Shown one piece after another: positions 56,223 through 64,000 of a DNA stretch of 64,000 bases. The notes below the pieces were generated by a model. That model had not been told where the DNA came from. It made no database searches and saw nothing but the letters and a program-made list of their open reading frames with translations. The stretch comes from Streptomyces sp. NBC_00433 (GTDB lineage Bacteria; Actinomycetota; Actinomycetes; Streptomycetales; Streptomycetaceae): NCBI GenBank assembly GCA_036015235.1, contig CP107926.1:6447501-6511500 (forward strand), in the 5' to 3' direction. The position numbers were made by a program, and so were the translations under genes. The first letter of the stretch is position 1, and the number at the start of each line of letters is the position of its first letter.

Positions 56223-56261
56223 CCAGCCCGCCGGACCACCCAACCGCAAGGAGTGATCGCC

Positions 56262-57747
56262 ATGCAGGACCCCCACCCACCACCCAACCGAGCCGCCTCG
56301 GCGGCCCACCCCGGAAGGTCCCCACCACCATCACCGCTGAACACACCCCGGCTGCCAGGCGTGCCGTGCTTGCCCATGCGGCACGCCTGGGTCAGCTCAG
56401 CGAAACCGACCGCGACATCATCCGGCTCGCCAACCACCCCCAGTTCGACCGCTGGCTCCAGCAGATCACCGCAACAGGTGGCTGCGCCCACCCGATCCAC
56501 CTCTCCGGCTCCACCACCACCCGCGACGCACTGACCGGAGAGGTCCTCCACCACTACGACACCAGCGGCGAACCCTACGAACGCCTCTCCGTCCGCTGCC
56601 GCAACCGCCGGGCCACCGTCTGCCTTCCTGCTCCCGACTCCACGCAGGCGACACCTACCACCTGGTGCGCGCCGGCCTCATGGGCGGCAAGAACATCCCG
56701 ACCGGTGTCCGACAGCATCCCCGGCTGTTCGTCACCCTCACTGCCCCCGGTTTCGGCGCGGTCCATCGCGCCTCTGAAGACAAGCGTTGCCGCTCCCGCC
56801 GCGGGCACTGCGATCACGGTCGGCCTATCGGCTGCGGCTTGGTCCACGCCGATTCCGCATCAGTCGTCGGTCAGCCGCTCTGCCCTGACTGCTACGACTA
56901 CACCGGGCATGTCTTATGGCACGCACATGCTGGCCGCCTCTGGAAGGCGTTCACTGACAACCTGTACCACCACCTCGCCGTGCGCGCCGCCCAGAGCCGC
57001 ACTGCCCTGCGCCGATGCATCAGGATCTCCTACGCCAAAGTCGCCGAATACCAGCGTCGGGCGGCCGTTCATGTGCACGCGGTGATACGACTCGACGGAG
57101 CGAACGGGTTCGACGACCCTCCGCCTGCGTGGGCGGACGCCATTGTCCTGACCGACGTCGTACGTACGGCGGCTGCCGCTGTCCGACTGAGCGTGCCGTA
57201 TCAACAGGCACTCGGCGAGTACGAACTGTGCTGGGGTACCCAACTCGACGCCCGACCTCTGTACTCCGATGGCGGCGCGGACGCACTGAACGACGATGCG
57301 GTGGCCGCCTACGTGGCGAAGTACGTCACCAAGGGCGCGGCCGAGGTCGGTGCCGGCCTCGACCACCCGGTGCAGTCAGCCGCGGAGATCGCGATGGCAC
57401 AAGTCTCGCCACACGTCCGCTCCCTCATGGCCGCATGCTGGCGACTCGGCGGACTTCCTGCTCTGGAGTCCCTACGCCTACGCGCCTGGGCTCACTCCCT
57501 CGGCTACCGCGGCCATGTACTCACCAAGTCGCGTGTGTACTCCACGACGTACGCAGCCCTGCGCGATGCGCGGACGGAGCATCACAGCCGGCCCGACTGG
57601 GCTGACGCCCCCGACGCGGTAACCCTGTCGCGCTGGCGTTACGCCGGCTCCGGCCACACCGCCGGTGCTGCTCTCATCGCGGCAGGTATCGCTCGGAACC
57701 GCGAGACAGCCAAGGGCGAGATCACTTCCGGAACGGCTGATGGGTGA
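56262..57747 (+). pseudogene. replication initiator (RepSA-type), frameshifted
   Basis: AAGGAG precedes the ATG at 56262. The conserved body appears in two frames: ...LSETDRDIIRLANHPQFDRW, GGCAHPIHLSGSTTTRDALTGEVL and NRRATVC, then after about 56620 VRAGLMGGKNIPTGVRQHPRLFVTLTAPGFGAVHR to the stop at 57747. One C lost from TGCCCTTCC would restore CPSCSRLHAGDTYHLVRAG. A second shift is needed near 56270-56330 to connect the start. RepSA proteins drive rolling-circle replication of the excised element; this one looks inactive unless the shifts are errors. Confidence 0.7.
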
Positions 57748-57916
57748 CCGGGCGACTTCGGCCCGCAGGGGAGCGAGCAGGATCGAAAGTGAGATCGTGG
57801 TCGTTGACGACGATGGGACCGAGGAGCCGTTCGACCCTTCGTCGTGGTTCGGATCCGAACAGAAGTCGCCCTGCCGGTCAGCAAAGGCCAGTGCCCCTCG
57901 CGTGGCGGAGAGCTAG
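57740..57916 (+). CDS. small hypothetical protein between rep and int
   Basis: 58 aa from the ATG at 57740, overlapping the rep stop by eight bases. Sequence MGDRATSARRGASRIESEIV then VVDDDGTEEPFDPSSWFGSE. There is no HTH, so it is not a standard excisionase, although that gene usually occupies this position. It converges with the integrase, ending two bases from its stop. Confidence 0.45.
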   Translation: MGDRATSARRGASRIESEIVVVDDDGTEEPFDPSSWFGSEQKSPCRSAKASAPRVAES

Positions 57917-57918
57917 CC

Positions 57919-59544
57919 TCAGAACGCTGCTGCGAAGTCGTCCTCTTTGAGCACCAGGCGTTCCCGTACGTCCTTGGGAATCATCAGCTTCATGTGGACG
58001 TGCGGGGCGCGGACGCCCTTCACCTTGGTTCGCGTGACCCTGCATCGAATGCCGACCCGGAGAAGGTCCGCAGCCATGGCCTCCATGCCGCCCTCTTCCC
58101 AGCGCTGACGGAAGGTCCTGCCGTTGTGGACGGTGATCCAGCGGTCTTGTGTGGTGTCGGAGTCGATCGTCTCCAACTCGCCGATCAGCTTGTCCAAGGT
58201 CGCCTGGGCCTGCTCGCGCGTGAAGCGGGTCTTGGCATACCGGCCTCCCGGCTCCAGCTCCTTCATGTAGTAGCTGACAGCCTCCTCCAGGCGCTTCACC
58301 TCTCTACGGGCCTCCGCGCCTTGGGCGTACGCGCGCGTCTGTACGGGATCGTCGCCCAGAACGGACAGGACGTCTTGCACGAGCTGTCCGTACACCTCGT
58401 CAGGGTTCGGCGCTCCCATGCCGCCGCTGGGGCAGGCTCGGCACCGCAGGTACTTGTACTTCCCGAAGCTGTTCGTGGTGATCTGCACGGTCAGGTTCGT
58501 TCCGCAGTCGGCGCATAGGAGGACGCCGAGGAACTTCGTCGCCCCGCTCGGCTGACGAGTGGGCTGGTTCTTGCCGCGTCGGTCAAGTGCTGCCTGTAGG
58601 TCGTCGAACTCCTCCTGCGTGAAGATGGCGTCAGCTACCCGGATCGGTTTGCCGTCGGTGCCGAGGACCAGTCTCGACCGACGCGCGCCGCCGCCGTTCT
58701 TGTCCTCTTCGACGCGGTACCCCAGGAGGGCGGGGTTGCGCAGTCGGCGGAGCATTGTGCTGGTGGTCAGGGTGCCGTTGCCTCGCGTCGGGATGCCGGC
58801 GCGCGTCAGCACCTTGACCATGCGGGTGACGGAGACGCCCCTCATGGACGCACGTCGACACCAGTGCAGGACCCTGTACGCATCGGGATCGATGACGAGC
58901 TTCACTTTGCCGTTGTCGTCGTCCGTGGTCATGTAGCCATACGACGGCTTCCCCACCAGCCACTCGGACTGGGTCTTCGTGTAGTCCCAGAGGCTGGCGA
59001 CGCGCGTGCTCGTGTTGGTGGCCTCGATCTCCGCGATGCCGCCGATGATCGTCACCATGATCTTTCCGGCCGTGGTGGTGAGATCGATGCTGTCGTTCTT
59101 GGAAACCAGATTCTTGCCGTACTTCAAGCACCAATCGATCATGGTGGAGAGGTCGGAGAGACGACGTACGAAGCGGTCGAGCTTCCAGAAGAGCAGAACG
59201 TCGAACTCAGGAACCCGGTTGTTGAGCCAGTCGCCGAGCTGCTTGCGCTTCCATGGGGGAACCTTCGTGGCCGACACGTTCAGGTCGCTGGCAACCCCGA
59301 CAACACGGCACCCCATCTCCCGCGCCTTCACCCGCAGGTCGAGTTCCTGCCGAACGGGGGAGGTCGTGTCCTCGGTGAGTACGGACAGCCGAATGGACAG
59401 AAGCGCCCGCGGAGCGTCGTCCGGCAACCGGGTCTCGGCCCGCTTCAGCTCCTCAAGTAAGGCCAAGTCTGCGCCTGACCATTCGGTCTCTACGGCGTAG
59501 GTCTTCTGGTCCGCTGCGGTGCGAGTCCGCGATCGTTTTCCCAT
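57919..59544 (-). CDS. int: large serine recombinase (integrase)
   Basis: 541 aa. The resolvase catalytic domain starts LLSIRLSVLTEDTTSPVRQ, with Arg52, the likely nucleophile Ser54, and Gln66. It continues with FDVLLFWKLDRFVRRLSD and the helix-E arginine region. A recombinase domain (GYMTTDDDNGKVKLVIDPDAYRVLHW) and a zinc ribbon (CADCGTNL ... CRACPSGG) with a coiled coil follow. The start is 37 bases from the right junction, the usual position for an integrase acting on its own att site. Confidence 0.92.
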   Translation of the reverse strand: MGKRSRTRTAADQKTYAVETEWSGADLALLEELKRAETRLPDDAPRALLSIRLSVLTEDTTSPVRQELDLRVKAREMGCRVVGVASDLNVSATKVPPWKRKQLGDWLNNRVPEFDVLLFWKLDRFVRRLSDLSTMIDWCLKYGKNLVSKNDSIDLTTTAGKIMVTIIGGIAEIEATNTSTRVASLWDYTKTQSEWLVGKPSYGYMTTDDDNGKVKLVIDPDAYRVLHWCRRASMRGVSVTRMVKVLTRAGIPTRGNGTLTTSTMLRRLRNPALLGYRVEEDKNGGGARRSRLVLGTDGKPIRVADAIFTQEEFDDLQAALDRRGKNQPTRQPSGATKFLGVLLCADCGTNLTVQITTNSFGKYKYLRCRACPSGGMGAPNPDEVYGQLVQDVLSVLGDDPVQTRAYAQGAEARREVKRLEEAVSYYMKELEPGGRYAKTRFTREQAQATLDKLIGELETIDSDTTQDRWITVHNGRTFRQRWEEGGMEAMAADLLRVGIRCRVTRTKVKGVRAPHVHMKLMIPKDVRERLVLKEDDFAAAF

Positions 59545-59580
59545 GCCAGAACGGTAGTGGCGGTTTTTGCCTTGTGTCTA

Positions 59581-59591
59581 TCTGCCCGCAG
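59581..59591. other. attR core
   Basis: TCTGCCCGCAG, identical to 45938-45948, 36 bases upstream of the integrase start. It is followed directly by the displaced end of the radical SAM gene. Confidence 0.7.
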
Positions 59592-59678
59592 CTCGACCTG
59601 GACATCCAGATCGGCCCGACGGGCAAGAAGCTGCTGCCGCTCACCGTTACCAATTCGGGTGGGAATCCCGGAGCCTGA
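59583..59678 (+). pseudogene. displaced original 3' end of the radical SAM gene
   Basis: 31 codons CPQLDLDIQIGPTGKKLLPL-TVTNSGGNPGA then stop, in a frame without a start. It aligns with the element-supplied tail at 45940-46041 (16 of 24 leading residues identical). This marks the host-side remnant after integration. Confidence 0.85.
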
Positions 59679-59689
59679 CGCGGGCTACT

Positions 59690-59971
59690 GGGCAGGACTA
59701 TCTGCCCAGCCGCCCCGGCACCGCCGCGGGCGTCACCCTGGGCCCGGCCGTCAGCGTCGGCGGCCTGATCGCCCCGCTGCTCGGCCTGGTGGCCGACGCG
59801 CACGGGCCCCGCGGCGCCCTCGCGGTGCTCTGCGCCGTCCCGCCGGTCGCGCTGGGACTCGGCCTGCTGCTCCCCGAGCCGGGCGGACCGCGTGACGCCC
59901 CGCGAGCCGGGCGGACGCGGGTGACGCCCCGCCCCCGGGGGAGGCCGGGTCAGGACGAGGACGGCGGCTGA
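59690..59971 (+). pseudogene. C-terminal fragment of an MFS transporter
   Basis: GQDYLPSRPGTAAGVTLGPA, VSVGGLIAPLLGLVADAHGP and ALAVLCAVPPVALGLGLLLPEP read as the last helices of an MFS drug exporter (fosmidomycin-resistance type). No N-terminal part exists; the sequence starts 12 bp after the displaced gene tail. The 3' end overlaps the next convergent gene. Confidence 0.65.
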
Positions 59972-60765
59972 GCCATCGCGCGCATCAGGGTGCGCATCGT
60001 CGGCACGAGGTCCTTACGGAAGGCGGAGGTGTCCGCCACGCGCTGCCGCTCCGGCCCGCCGTCGGCGCCGGTGGGCGCCTGGCCGCGGGACTCGTCCCAG
60101 TCGTTGCTGCCGACCAGGGTCAGCGAGAAGACGGCGCCGCCGTGCCGTACGTACAGCGACTGCTGGAAGTCGCCGGCTATGAGATTCGCCTCGTCGCCGA
60201 GGCCCTCGGGGTGTGTGATCCGCTCCGGCGACTTCATGTACGACATGAGGAGGCCGGTCTCGGTGGAGGCCGCCGTGGTGGCGTCGGAACGGCTGAGGGC
60301 GTCGAACTCGTCCGCGGGGTCCTTCTTCTTGTGCAGCTCGACCGCGACGGCCATCGTGTACGTCTTCGACCAGCCGTCGGCGTCCTTCGCCGAGCCGATC
60401 AGGGTGCAGCTGACCCGGTCGAGCGCCGCGCTCCTGGTGACCTTCGGGGGGATCTGGCCGAAGGACACCGAGCCCAGGTCGTCGGCGAGCGGCTGCATGT
60501 GGAGGTTGGTGCACGGGGCGGCGTCGACACCGTAGCCGTGCAGGTCGGGCGCCGCTGTGTGCCCGTAGCCGGTGCCCTGCAGCACCGCCGCCCAGACCGC
60601 CGACGTCACGACGGCCGCGCCGAGCGCCCACGCCCACGGCCTGCCCGCGAACCGCCCCAGCGGCGGCGGCCGGTCGGTGTCGCTCACCAGGTCCACGGCC
60701 CCGGCCGATTCTCCTTCGCCCGCCATCTCCGGCTCGCTGATCATGCCGACCCCACTCCCGCTCAC
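59950..60765 (-). CDS. single-pass membrane protein, unknown function
   Basis: 271 aa. A cytoplasmic acidic N-terminus (about 45 residues), one TM segment (PWAWALGAAVVTSAVWAAVLQG), then a 200-residue exported domain with two Cys (APCTNLHMQPL and RVSCTLIGS) that could form a disulphide. Alternative start ATG at 60744. I do not recognise the family; it resembles DUF3558-like secreted domains in layout only. Confidence 0.7.
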   Translation of the reverse strand: MSGSGVGMISEPEMAGEGESAGAVDLVSDTDRPPPLGRFAGRPWAWALGAAVVTSAVWAAVLQGTGYGHTAAPDLHGYGVDAAPCTNLHMQPLADDLGSVSFGQIPPKVTRSAALDRVSCTLIGSAKDADGWSKTYTMAVAVELHKKKDPADEFDALSRSDATTAASTETGLLMSYMKSPERITHPEGLGDEANLIAGDFQQSLYVRHGGAVFSLTLVGSNDWDESRGQAPTGADGGPERQRVADTSAFRKDLVPTMRTLMRAMAQPPSSS

Positions 60766-60820
60766 GGCTTCCCCGTCCCACCCTATGGTGACGCCCCGGG
60801 CAGGTCAGCGGCAGGTGGCC

Positions 60821-61345
60821 CTACGCGACGAAGGGGTCCGCGACCCCGGGCGCCCCGGCGAGCACCTGCTCGGCGGCCCGCAGGCCGTGCCAGGCCTCGG
60901 CTGCCCCGAACAGTCCGGAGAAGCGGATCACGGCCCGCACATCGTCCGGAGACGCGCCGATCGCCAGCGCCCGCGACACGTGGACGGCGAAAGCCCCGTC
61001 GAGCACACCGTGCAGCACATCCGCGGTCAGCGACCCGAAAACCCGCTCCCGCACGGTCAACCGCGTCGTCCCGGCGTAAAGATGGCGCTGCAGTTCGGCG
61101 TAGTCGCCCTGGAAGATGAGCAGTTCGCGCAGCGCGTCACCCGACACGCCGTGGGTGAGCCCCATCGTGCTGTGCGACTCGAACGGCATGCCCAGCGTCT
61201 GCCGGCAGATGTCGGCGACGACGCACAGCACGACCTTCTCGCGGTCGGTCAACTCCGGGAAGCGGTCCCACCCCTGGTGGTACGTCAGGGTGTCCACCGG
61301 CGCCTCGACGGGCATGTCCTGGCTGGAATCCACGGGTGCCTCCAC
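60821..61345 (-). CDS. carboxymuconolactone decarboxylase/AhpD-like protein
   Basis: 174 aa from the GTG at 61345 (AGGG seven bases before). The longer frame to 61405 would run through the palindromic operator, so it is rejected. A start at 61330 behind GGAGG is also possible. The all-helical sequence (ELTDREKVVLCVVADICRQTLGMPFESHSTMGLTHGVSGDALRELLIFQGDYAEL) fits the AhpD/CMD fold, but the classic CxxC is absent, so peroxidase-type activity is unlikely. It is divergent from the TetR gene. Confidence 0.65.
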   Translation of the reverse strand: MEAPVDSSQDMPVEAPVDTLTYHQGWDRFPELTDREKVVLCVVADICRQTLGMPFESHSTMGLTHGVSGDALRELLIFQGDYAELQRHLYAGTTRLTVRERVFGSLTADVLHGVLDGAFAVHVSRALAIGASPDDVRAVIRFSGLFGAAEAWHGLRAAEQVLAGAPGVADPFVA

Positions 61346-61366
61346 GGTGTTGCCCTGACCGAACGG

Positions 61367-61394
61367 CCGTAGGGCTACAACTGTAGTCCTACGG
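61367..61394. promoter_or_regulatory. putative TetR operator
   Basis: A 28-bp palindrome with 12-bp arms (CCGTAGG.CTAC and GTAG.CCTACGG) and one mismatch pair, lying 23 bp before the TetR ATG. It sits in the divergent promoter region of the AhpD-like and TetR genes. Confidence 0.65.
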
Positions 61395-61417
61395 TTTCTG
61401 CCCATACAATCGCCGCC

Positions 61418-62044
61418 ATGGATGCGACCACTCCGCCCCGGAGCGGAGCCAGGTGCGGCAACAACCCGCGCGGCCAGGGCGAGAGGCTGCGGGCCGACAT
61501 CATCACCACGGCGACCCGGATGCTGGACGGGCTCGCGGACGACCAGGCGCTGTCACTGCGGGCGGTGGCCCGCGAGGTCGGCATCGCCGCCACGTCCGTC
61601 TACCTGCACTTCGCCGACCGCGACGCGCTCGTCCTCGCCACGCTCGAACGCTTCGCCGCGGACATCACGCGGGCGATGGAAGCGGCGGACGCCTCCGCGG
61701 CCGACCCCGCGGAGGCGCTCCGCGCGAGGACGCTGCTGCTGGGTGCGTGGGCGCAGGAGCACGCCGGGCTCTACAAGGTGCTCTTCGAGAGCACGCTCAA
61801 CCAGCGGGTCGAACTGCGCTTCAAGCAGGACTTCGTGGACACCTGCGCGGACGCGGTCCAGCAGTGCGTCGACGCCGGCCTCGTGCCGCGGTGCGACGCG
61901 AGGGCCATCGCCCTCGACCTCATGGCGGCGGTGCATGGCAGCGTGTCGCTGCGGATCAATCGCTGCGATGCGGTGTGGCCGCCTTTCCCGGAACAACTCG
62001 ACCGGTTCCTCACCGGTCTCGTGGGCCTCCCCACCCCGACCTGA
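61418..62044 (+). CDS. TetR family transcriptional regulator
   Basis: 208 aa. The HTH lies at about residues 22-68 (RLRADIITTATRMLDGLADDQALSLRAVAREVGIAATSVYLHFADRDALVLATL), followed by a helical ligand domain (TetR_C_13 style, LLLGAWAQEHAGLYKVLFEST). It probably represses itself and the divergent AhpD-like gene through the palindrome between them. The ligand is unknown. Confidence 0.92.
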   Translation: MDATTPPRSGARCGNNPRGQGERLRADIITTATRMLDGLADDQALSLRAVAREVGIAATSVYLHFADRDALVLATLERFAADITRAMEAADASAADPAEALRARTLLLGAWAQEHAGLYKVLFESTLNQRVELRFKQDFVDTCADAVQQCVDAGLVPRCDARAIALDLMAAVHGSVSLRINRCDAVWPPFPEQLDRFLTGLVGLPTPT

Positions 62045-62054
62045 CCTCGGGCAC

Positions 62055-62311
62055 GCCACTCCCTGCGGGGTGCTGTCACGGACTCCACGGTGCCGCTGTG
62101 TGGGGGCTGGTCTCGCAGTTCCCCGAGCCCCTGGGTGGGTGCCTCGTTCTGTCGCGTTCACAGGTGCGGTCCGCTGTGGCTGGTCGCGCAGTTCCCCGCG
62201 CCCCTTTGGGTCCTGCATCCTCCTGCGCCAGGCGGTTGCCCCTGGCGGGGACTCTGCGCAGAGGGCACGCGTTTTTCAGGGGCGCGGGGAACTGCGCGAC
62301 CAGCCCCCACG
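62055..62311. repeat. dispersed intergenic repeat, copy B
   Basis: About 257 bp matching 7657-7919 with scattered changes, in the same orientation. It shares the segment CCTCCTGCGCCAGGCGGTTG and the run CACGCGTTTTTCAGGGGCGC. Two forward and one reverse GCGCAGTTCCCCGCGCCCCT-type units are present. The rest of the 469-bp gap to 62513 shows no gene. Confidence 0.8.
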
Positions 62312-62513
62312 CGGCGGGGCTGCGGGTCGGAGGGAGGGGTGGCGCACCGTGCGCCCGGGGAGCCCGGGGGCGGGCCGGGCCTCGTACGGGCTTCGCGCCG
62401 CGAGGGCAATCGGCGGCGTAACCTTGGTCGGGACGACGTACACCCGATTCGCATGTAGGGACTGAACGACACTGGGCAAGCGACAGCCCGAAGGCCCGCC
62501 GCCCGCACCCACG

Positions 62514-63281
62514 GTGCAGCGCATCCGACTGCGTTACACCAAGCGCGGCCGCCTCCGGTTCACCAGCCACCGCGATTTCCAGCGCGCCTTCGAGCGGGCC
62601 CTGCGCCGCGCCGAGGTGCCGATGGCGTACTCGGCGGGTTTCACCCCGCACCCCAAGGTGTCGTATGCCAACGCCGCGCCCACGGGTGTGGGCAGCGAGG
62701 CGGAGTATCTGGAGATCGGCCTGGCGCAGTTCCGCGACCCGGAGCTGCTGCGGGCGCTGCTGGACGAGTCGCTGCCTGCCGGACTGGACGTCATCGAGGC
62801 GGTCGAGGCCCGCACGTCGGGCCTGGCGGAACGCCTCGAAGCGTCGGTGTGGCAGCTCAGGCTCGACGGGGTCGAGCCCGAGGACGCCCGGCGGGCGGTC
62901 GCGGCCTTCCTGGCCGCGGACGCCGTGGAAGTACAGCGCAGCACCAAGAACGGCATCCGCACCTTCGACTGCCGCGCCGCCGTCACGCGGTTCGAGGTCG
63001 TCGAGGGCGAGGAGAACCCGGAAGACACGACGTGCCAGGGTGCCGATAGGCCGCAGGACCAGGCCTGTGCGATACTGCGCCTGGTTGTGCGACACCTGAC
63101 ACCTGCCGTGCGACCCGACGACGTACTGTCCGGCCTCCATGCGACGGCCGACCTCGCGCCGCCGGTCCCCGCAGCGGTGACCAGGCTGGCGCAGGGGCCG
63201 CTCGACGAGGACACCGGGACGGTCACCGACCCGCTCGCGCTCGATCGCGACGCCGTGACGGTGCCCGCCGGTTCCGCGTAG
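62514..63281 (+). CDS. TIGR03936 / DUF2344 radical-SAM-associated protein
   Basis: 255 aa, GTG start (MQRIRLRYTKRGRLRFTSHRDFQRAFERALRRAEVPMAYSAGFTPHPKVSYANAAPTGVGSEAEY). This family is normally encoded directly after, or fused to, the TIGR03960 radical SAM gene, suggesting a joint RNA- or ribosome-related modification. Here the pair is separated by the integrated element and the region 59.7-62.5 kb. It is followed by the RNase E/G gene. Confidence 0.9.
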   Translation: MQRIRLRYTKRGRLRFTSHRDFQRAFERALRRAEVPMAYSAGFTPHPKVSYANAAPTGVGSEAEYLEIGLAQFRDPELLRALLDESLPAGLDVIEAVEARTSGLAERLEASVWQLRLDGVEPEDARRAVAAFLAADAVEVQRSTKNGIRTFDCRAAVTRFEVVEGEENPEDTTCQGADRPQDQACAILRLVVRHLTPAVRPDDVLSGLHATADLAPPVPAAVTRLAQGPLDEDTGTVTDPLALDRDAVTVPAGSA

Positions 63282-63500
63282 CCACGTCGTCACGCGTCGC
63301 CGACGCACCAGGGAGCCACCCGGGTCCGGCGCCGCAGACCACATGAGACTTTCGTCGGCCCCCCAGAACGGGCGGCCGACGAGCGACACAGCAGCTCCCG
63401 TGCGGCGCCCGCGCCCCGGAGGGCGGCCCCCGCGATCCAAGCGGCCTGCCACCTCCGACCTGGACGCGGCGCCCGGGAGCATGACGGGAGCACTGCCCGA

Positions 63501-64000
63501 ATGCCCGACCAGACCGATTCCCAGCCCACCGCAGGCGACACCCCCGCGGAAGCCGCGCCGGCCCGCCGCCGGCGTGCCGCCTCCCGCCCCGCCGGCCCTC
63601 CGGCCGGCGCGACCGCGGACGAGTCCGCCGCGGGCGCCGAGGCCGCCCCCGCCACGCGCCGTACGCGCAAGACCGCGGCCGCCGAGCCCGCCGCCACCGA
63701 CTCCGGTGACGCCCCCGAGGCCGCCGCACCGCGCCGCCGCGCGACCCGCAAGACCGCCGCGAGCGCGGAGGAGCCCGCCGCCGAGGCCGCGACCTCCGAG
63801 GACGCCGCCCCGGCCCGACCGCGCCGCCGCGCGACCCGCAAGGCGACCGCCGCGGACGCGCCCGCCGCCGAGGCCCCCGCCGCCACAGAAGCCCCCGCCG
63901 AGGCCGCGGCGCCCGAGGAGGCCGCTGCGCCCGCCCGCCGTCGCGCCACCCGCAAGGCGACCGCCCCGGCAGGTTCCCCCGCTGTCACGGAGGAGCCCGC
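63501..64000 (+). CDS. rne: ribonuclease E/G, N-terminal part (runs off window)
   Basis: The ATG at 63501 starts MPDQTDSQPTAGDTPAEAAP and continues in an Ala/Arg/Pro-rich low-complexity region with repeated RRRATRK units (about residues 53, 78, 108 and 147). Streptomyces RNase E carries just such a basic repeat region before the S1 and catalytic domains, which lie beyond the window. Assignment also rests on position after DUF2344. The 219-bp gap upstream shows no gene. Confidence 0.8.
   Translation, partial: MPDQTDSQPTAGDTPAEAAPARRRRAASRPAGPPAGATADESAAGAEAAPATRRTRKTAAAEPAATDSGDAPEAAAPRRRATRKTAASAEEPAAEAATSEDAAPARPRRRATRKATAADAPAAEAPAATEAPAEAAAPEEAAAPARRRATRKATAPAGSPAVTEEP

Larger units (their letters stand above)
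45938..59591. mobile_element. AICE-like integrative element, serine integrase type
   Basis: 13.65-kb insertion bounded by the identical 11-mer TCTGCCCGCAG at 45938-45948 and 59581-59591. Left to right it carries cargo and IS elements, a KorSA-like regulator, an FtsK-like transfer protein, a small membrane protein, a zinc mini-protein, Rep and a large serine integrase next to the right end. This is the gene set of actinomycete integrative and conjugative elements. Both junctions lie in copies of the 3' end of the radical SAM gene. Frameshifts in rep and in the gene before tra suggest it no longer replicates. Confidence 0.85.

Noticed and set aside
59665..59971. intact MFS gene after the attR site
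   Set aside because: Only the last helices are present with no start or N-terminal helices, so it is listed as a remnant.
62076..63482. 468-aa minus-strand frame over DUF2344 and the repeat
   Set aside because: Antisense shadow that also runs through the dispersed repeat.

Overview
The window is high-GC, dense DNA with GTG starts, mycothiol-type redox genes and actinomycete mre, clp and radical-SAM clusters. It reads as a chromosome segment of a Streptomyces-like actinomycete (family Streptomycetaceae). Gene order from pepN through the mycothiol-linked reductase, rpiB, nei, tig, clpP1-clpP2-clpX, valS, folC, DUF4233 and ndk follows the Mycobacterium tuberculosis Rv2467-Rv2445c block, so the backbone is conserved core chromosome.

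Region 1 (1-23.5 kb): a 5'-truncated aminopeptidase N, an MFS exporter with a divergent MarR regulator, malQ, a decayed ABC-transporter fusion followed by a dispersed intergenic repeat, a large secreted subtilase, an AbiEi-like protein, a second aminopeptidase N, a DsbA-like reductase, a VOC protein, bioY, rpiB, a Nei-type glycosylase, an Eis-like acetyltransferase, a SpoIIE/PP2C phosphatase, an asparaginase and a divergent Lrp/AsnC regulator.

Region 2 (23.5-46 kb): tRNA-Gly and tRNA-Pro, trigger factor, the clpP1P2 pair behind a ClgR-type operator, clpX with a strong terminator, two tandem paralogous membrane proteins, valS-folC-DUF4233-ndk, the elongasome operon mreB-mreC-mreD-PBP2-rodA, a CYTH/CHAD protein and a TIGR03960 B12-binding radical SAM gene.

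Region 3 (45.94-59.59 kb): an integrated actinomycete integrative element (AICE-like). A large serine integrase sits beside the right junction. Rep, a zinc mini-protein, a small membrane protein, an FtsK-like transfer ATPase and a GntR/KorSA-type regulator make up its backbone. The cargo side holds a short protein/XRE pair, a creatininase-like protein, a broken TPR regulator, an IS630 remnant interrupted by an IS3 element, a SUKH-like protein, an IS982 element and an Imm32-like protein. The element entered the 3' end of the radical SAM gene. It supplied a replacement C-terminus on the left and displaced the old 3' end to 59583-59678. Several backbone genes (rep, the small pre-tra gene) appear frameshifted, so the element may be immobile.

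Region 4 (59.6-64 kb): the displaced gene tail, an MFS remnant, a membrane-anchored protein, an AhpD-like protein divergent from a TetR regulator with a palindromic operator between them, a second copy of the dispersed repeat, the DUF2344 partner of the radical SAM gene, and the repeat-rich start of RNase E/G.
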